A DNA stretch of 7,945 bases from contig DASVXQ010000081.1 in the NCBI GenBank assembly GCA_036392615.1, positions 1-7,945 on the forward strand, written 5' to 3'. The position numbers and the translations under genes are program-made. This stretch comes from DASVXQ01 sp036392615 (GTDB taxonomy: Bacteria > Actinomycetota > CALGFH01). Shown in pieces: positions 6,200 through 7,945 of the stretch; position 1 is the stretch's first letter, and every line of letters begins with the position of its first letter. The notes beneath the pieces are model-generated. The model searched no databases. It was given only the letters and a program-made list of their open reading frames with translations, and was not told where the DNA came from.

Positions 6200-6264
6200 G
6201 CTGTCCTCCAGACTCCTCCCTCCGTGTGCAACCTCCTGCGTGTAACAGGCAAAGTTGCTATTGT
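6192..6264. promoter_or_regulatory. Divergent promoter/operator with repeated GTTGC elements
   Basis: GGTTGCA (6192-6198) and TGCAACC (6227-6233) are a perfect 7-bp inverted repeat, and GTTGC recurs at 6254-6258. Around the middle copy is a nested dyad: GCAAC (6228-6232), CCTG (6235-6238), CAGG (6246-6249), GTTGC (6254-6258), centred near 6242-6243. Possible core elements are TATTGT (6259-6264) for the CGNR gene and, on the minus strand, CTGACA followed after 16 nt by TTACAC for the small gene. The local drop in GC content also suggests a control region. The CGNR protein itself is the likely binder, by inference from position. Confidence 0.4.
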
Positions 6265-6301
6265 CAGTCACGACCGTAGACCGGCCCGAGTGACACGTCA
6301 A

Positions 6302-6841
6302 ATGAATTTCACCCACTACACCGACGAGCCCATCCGGCTGGCGGTTGACCTGGTCAACACGCTCCAGCCGGTCACCGGGATCGACCAGCTCACCGACCTG
6401 GCCGCCCTGCGCGCGTTCCTGCGGGCGCACGACCAGGCCGGCCGGCCAACCGCCCGCGACCTCGACGGCGTCCGGCGCCTGCGGGCGGACCTGCGCGCGG
6501 TGTTCGCCGCGGGCGACCCCAAGGCCGCCGGCGAGTGCGTCAACCACGTGCTCGAGGAGGCCGGCGCGACGCCGCGCGTCAGCCTCCACAGCGGCGAGCC
6601 GCACCTGCACTTCCAGCCGGTCGGCAGCGGGCTGGCCGACCGGATCGGGGTGGCGGCCGCCATGGGGCTGGCGGTGGTGCTGTGCGACGAGGCCGGCCGT
6701 CTGGGCGTGTGCGCGTCGGCGAGCTGCCAGGAGGCGTTCGTCGACATGTCGAAGAACCGCCGCAAGCGCTTCTGCTCCGAGGCCTGCGCCCACCGCGAGA
6801 GCGTGGCGGCCTTCCGCGCCCGCCGCCGCCCCGCGTCCTGA
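6302..6841 (+). CDS. CGNR zinc-finger / ABATE-domain transcriptional regulator
   Basis: 179 residues, the usual family length. The N-terminal ABATE domain (about 1-130) opens FTHYTDEPIRLAVDLVNTL, the signature in which a ligand-binding stress-sensing role has been proposed. The C-terminal zinc finger has four cysteines: C137 and C142 (CASASC), then C158 and C162 (CSEAC), with FVDMSKNRRKRFC between them. The motif that names the family, Cys-Gly-Asn-Arg, reads CAHR here, so Gly-Asn is replaced by Ala-His while the metal-binding Cys and the Arg are kept. The tail is basic (RARRRP), fitting DNA binding. The ATG at 6302 has no clear ribosome binding site; GTG at 6290 is in frame and an alternative. 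Leaderless or weakly initiated translation is possible. The gene is divergent from the small basic gene at 5849-6199, which it may control. Confidence 0.85.
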   Translation: MNFTHYTDEPIRLAVDLVNTLQPVTGIDQLTDLAALRAFLRAHDQAGRPTARDLDGVRRLRADLRAVFAAGDPKAAGECVNHVLEEAGATPRVSLHSGEPHLHFQPVGSGLADRIGVAAAMGLAVVLCDEAGRLGVCASASCQEAFVDMSKNRRKRFCSEACAHRESVAAFRARRRPAS

Positions 6842-7137
6842 GAGCCCGTCGCAGTCAGCACCTCACAGGGCGTATTTCACAGTTTCGTTCGAGGCCGCGG
6901 AGCCAGACGTCGATGGCGGCGATGTGGATGGTGCTAGGGCGGCCGACCAGCCTTCATCCCACCGGCAGCAACGGCTCCAACACCGCCCACCGCCCGTCGG
7001 TCAGGTCGAACCGCCCCGCCCCGCTACGCTGGCCACGAGGTTGATTTGACGCGTGACGCGCCGTCGTTTGGCAGCGAATTTGCGGTTCAGGTCCTCCTGT
7101 CGTTGGTGTAGGTGGTGGCCGCGCGGCGTGCTGCTGG
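6842..7137. other. Gene-free stretch with insertion-sequence debris
   Basis: No intact gene lies here. On the minus strand the part 7010-6954 encodes a transposase start (separate entry). The end next to the CGNR gene reads, on the minus strand, in one frame ...ETVKYAL then stop (about 6890-6868). This could be the last residues of the same kind of transposase, leaving an internally deleted element. I found no convincing pair of terminal inverted repeats or target-site duplication. GACGCG occurs twice in tandem near 7047-7059. Confidence 0.45.
6954..7010 (-). pseudogene. IS5-type transposase N-terminal remnant
   Basis: The minus strand reads FDLTDGRWAVLEPLLPVG and then TGA. D-L-T-D-x-x-W-x-x-L-E-P-L-L-P is the well-known beginning of IS5-group DDE transposases (the DUF4096-type N-terminal domain). 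Just after it, in the neighbouring frame, MKAGRPP matches the usual continuation (xxGRPP), so one frameshift separates the pieces; that frame then meets TAG. No catalytic DDE region follows. This is a dead fragment, not a functional element. Confidence 0.6.
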
Positions 7138-7587
7138 TCAGCGTTCAGCGACGTGGGTGTCGTACTCCTCGCGATTGGCGAGCACCTCGTCCATGTGCGC
7201 CTCGGCCCACACCTTGATGCCGCGCATCACGTGGTCGAGCGAGAGACCGAGGTCGGTCAGCTCGTAAGCGACCGTGACCGGCACGGTCGGCGTCACCGTG
7301 CGGGTGACCAGACCGTCGCGCTCGAGGGAGCGCAGCGTCTGGGTGAGCATCTTCTGGCTGACCCCGGCCAGCCGGCGGGACAGTTCGGAGTAACGCATCG
7401 ACCGTGGCTCACCGATGGAGTCGACCCCGGGCTGAACCGGGCCGTCGGTGCCGAGCGCGGCCAGGACCAGCGCGACCCACTTGTTGGAGATCCGGTCGAG
7501 CAGCTGGCGGCTGGGGCAGCTTGCCAGGAACGCGTCGTAGTCGACCTTCGCTTGTGCCCGCTTCTGGGCCGCTGTCATCGTTGGCAT
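7138..7587 (-). CDS. HxlR-type winged-helix transcriptional regulator
   Basis: 149 residues with one HxlR winged-helix domain. It shows CPSRQLLDRISNKWVALVLAAL (about 24-45, helices 1-2), MRYSELSRRLAGVSQKMLTQ with TLRSLERDGLVTR (the recognition helix region, about 64-96) and the wing VPVTVAYELTDLGLSL. A single cysteine (C24) sits at the N-terminal position where redox-sensing relatives such as YodB and QorR carry their sensor cysteine, so electrophile or oxidant sensing is plausible. An insert of about 15 residues after the first helices (GTDGPVQPGVDSIGEP) is longer than in many relatives. The ATG at 7587 has AGGAG 7 nt upstream. It is divergent from an MDR oxidoreductase gene, the classic arrangement of a QorR-like repressor with its quinone-reductase target. 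Expect repression of both genes until an inducer modifies or binds the regulator. Confidence 0.9.
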   Translation of the reverse strand: MPTMTAAQKRAQAKVDYDAFLASCPSRQLLDRISNKWVALVLAALGTDGPVQPGVDSIGEPRSMRYSELSRRLAGVSQKMLTQTLRSLERDGLVTRTVTPTVPVTVAYELTDLGLSLDHVMRGIKVWAEAHMDEVLANREEYDTHVAER

Positions 7588-7611
7588 TGATTGCTCCTAG
7601 CTGCTGGGGGA

Positions 7612-7666
7612 GAGTTACGCACTTTTAGGTGCCTACTTCCCGCAGGTGAGTTACCCCACCTATACT
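7612..7666. promoter_or_regulatory. Shared promoter/operator between HxlR regulator and oxidoreductase
   Basis: GAGTTAC occurs twice (7612-7618 and 7648-7654). AGGTG occurs at 7627-7631 and 7644-7648, and the second copy forms an inverted repeat with CACCT (7657-7661) around 8 nt. For the oxidoreductase the -10 is probably TATACT (7661-7666), which abuts that inverted repeat; the -35 (TTCCCG, 7637-7642) is weak. For the regulator a minus-strand TAAAAG (7627-7622) is possible. A repressor on these repeats would block both promoters. Confidence 0.45.
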
Positions 7667-7708
7667 GACATGGACGGTCATCGAACACAAGTCACAAGGA
7701 GCGAAAAT

Positions 7709-7945
7709 ATGAGGAGTTCCACCTTCCGCAGCGCCGTCGTCCGCACCCCGGTCGGACCCGACTCAATCGAGATCATCGACGTTCCCGTCGTCGAGCCCGG
7801 ACCCGGCGAGGTCCGGGTTGCAGTCGCCGCCGCGCCGGTCAACCCCGTCGACCTCGCGGTCGCGGGCGGCCGGCTCCACGCCATGGGGCTGATCAACCAG
7901 CCCGAGCGGACCGGCCTCGGCTGGGACTTCGCCGGCACCATCGTC
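7709..7945 (+). CDS. MDR-family NADP-dependent oxidoreductase (quinone reductase/zinc-less alcohol dehydrogenase type), N-terminal part
   Basis: The first 79 residues are present and the gene runs off the right edge. They form the start of the GroES-like domain: FRSAVVRTPVGPDSIEIIDV, then EPGPGEVRVAVAAAPVNPVD with the diagnostic V-x-V-x-A-x-x-V-N-P-x-D, then a loop and GLGWDFAGTIV, where G-x-D-x-A-G is the family motif. The N-P-x-D form and the lack of the catalytic Cys after the VN motif fit zinc-independent quinone or enone reductases rather than zinc alcohol dehydrogenases. The coenzyme-binding Rossmann domain is outside the window. AAGGAG at 7696-7701 lies 7 nt before the ATG. Divergent placement from the HxlR regulator suggests inducible detoxification of quinones or other reactive carbonyls. 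Confidence 0.85.
   Translation, partial: MRSSTFRSAVVRTPVGPDSIEIIDVPVVEPGPGEVRVAVAAAPVNPVDLAVAGGRLHAMGLINQPERTGLGWDFAGTIV

Noticed and set aside
5708..6301. Upstream extension of the CGNR frame to 5708
   Set aside because: It would overlap the small basic gene and the divergent promoter, has no family resemblance, and CGNR/ABATE proteins normally begin where residue 1 is placed here.
7118..7127. GCCGCGCGGC palindrome after the HxlR stop as terminator
   Set aside because: It has no loop and no T-run; such palindromes are frequent by chance in this composition.
1..7945. CRISPR array, tRNA or rRNA
   Set aside because: I saw no regularly spaced repeats, no tRNA-like cloverleaf with a T-loop motif and no rRNA-like conserved stretch on either strand.

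Overview
The window is high-GC DNA with strong G/C preference at third codon positions and actinobacterial-type genes: a CGNR zinc-finger regulator, a soluble-looking Ser/Thr kinase and an HxlR regulator paired with an oxidoreductase. It most likely comes from an actinobacterium (Actinomycetota), probably soil-type or uncultured. I cannot name a genus.

Layout. (1) 1-2671, minus strand: a YfhO-like multi-spanning membrane protein followed 9 nt later by the start of a family-4-type glycosyltransferase that runs off the left edge. They look like a two-gene envelope-glycan unit. (2) 2672-3025: a divergent control region with candidate promoters on both strands and two bulged hairpins. (3) 3026-3430, plus: a VOC (glyoxalase-fold) protein whose codon use is less GC-biased than its neighbours. 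(4) 3604-4667, plus: a two-domain cupin protein broken by a one-base frameshift inside the second cupin. It overlaps the start of a thiamine-pyrophosphate (TPP)-dependent enzyme gene at 4661. (5) That TPP gene is recognisable for only about 66 codons, then the sequence switches abruptly near 4855-4870 to the 3' end of a minus-strand Ser/Thr kinase (4761-5705). This is a rearrangement breakpoint or an assembly misjoin. (6) 5849-6199, minus: a small, very basic hypothetical protein with a clear terminator-like hairpin behind it. It is divergent from (7) a CGNR/ABATE regulator (6302-6841, plus), and the space between them carries repeated GTTGCA/TGCAAC elements. (8) 6842-7137: no intact gene, but a decayed IS5-type transposase N-terminus on the minus strand. 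(9) 7138-7587, minus: an HxlR-type regulator divergent from (10) an MDR-type zinc-less alcohol dehydrogenase/quinone oxidoreductase (7709 to the right edge), with repeats in the shared promoter.

Functionally the window is a patchwork of short transcription units, not one pathway. The clearest regulatory circuits are the two divergent regulator/target pairs (CGNR with the small basic protein; HxlR with the oxidoreductase). The most unusual part is 4380-4870, where two coupled metabolic genes (cupin and TPP enzyme) are both broken and the second is fused tail-to-tail with a kinase gene. I see no CRISPR array, tRNA, rRNA or intact mobile element, and no convincing multi-gene defence or biosynthetic system.
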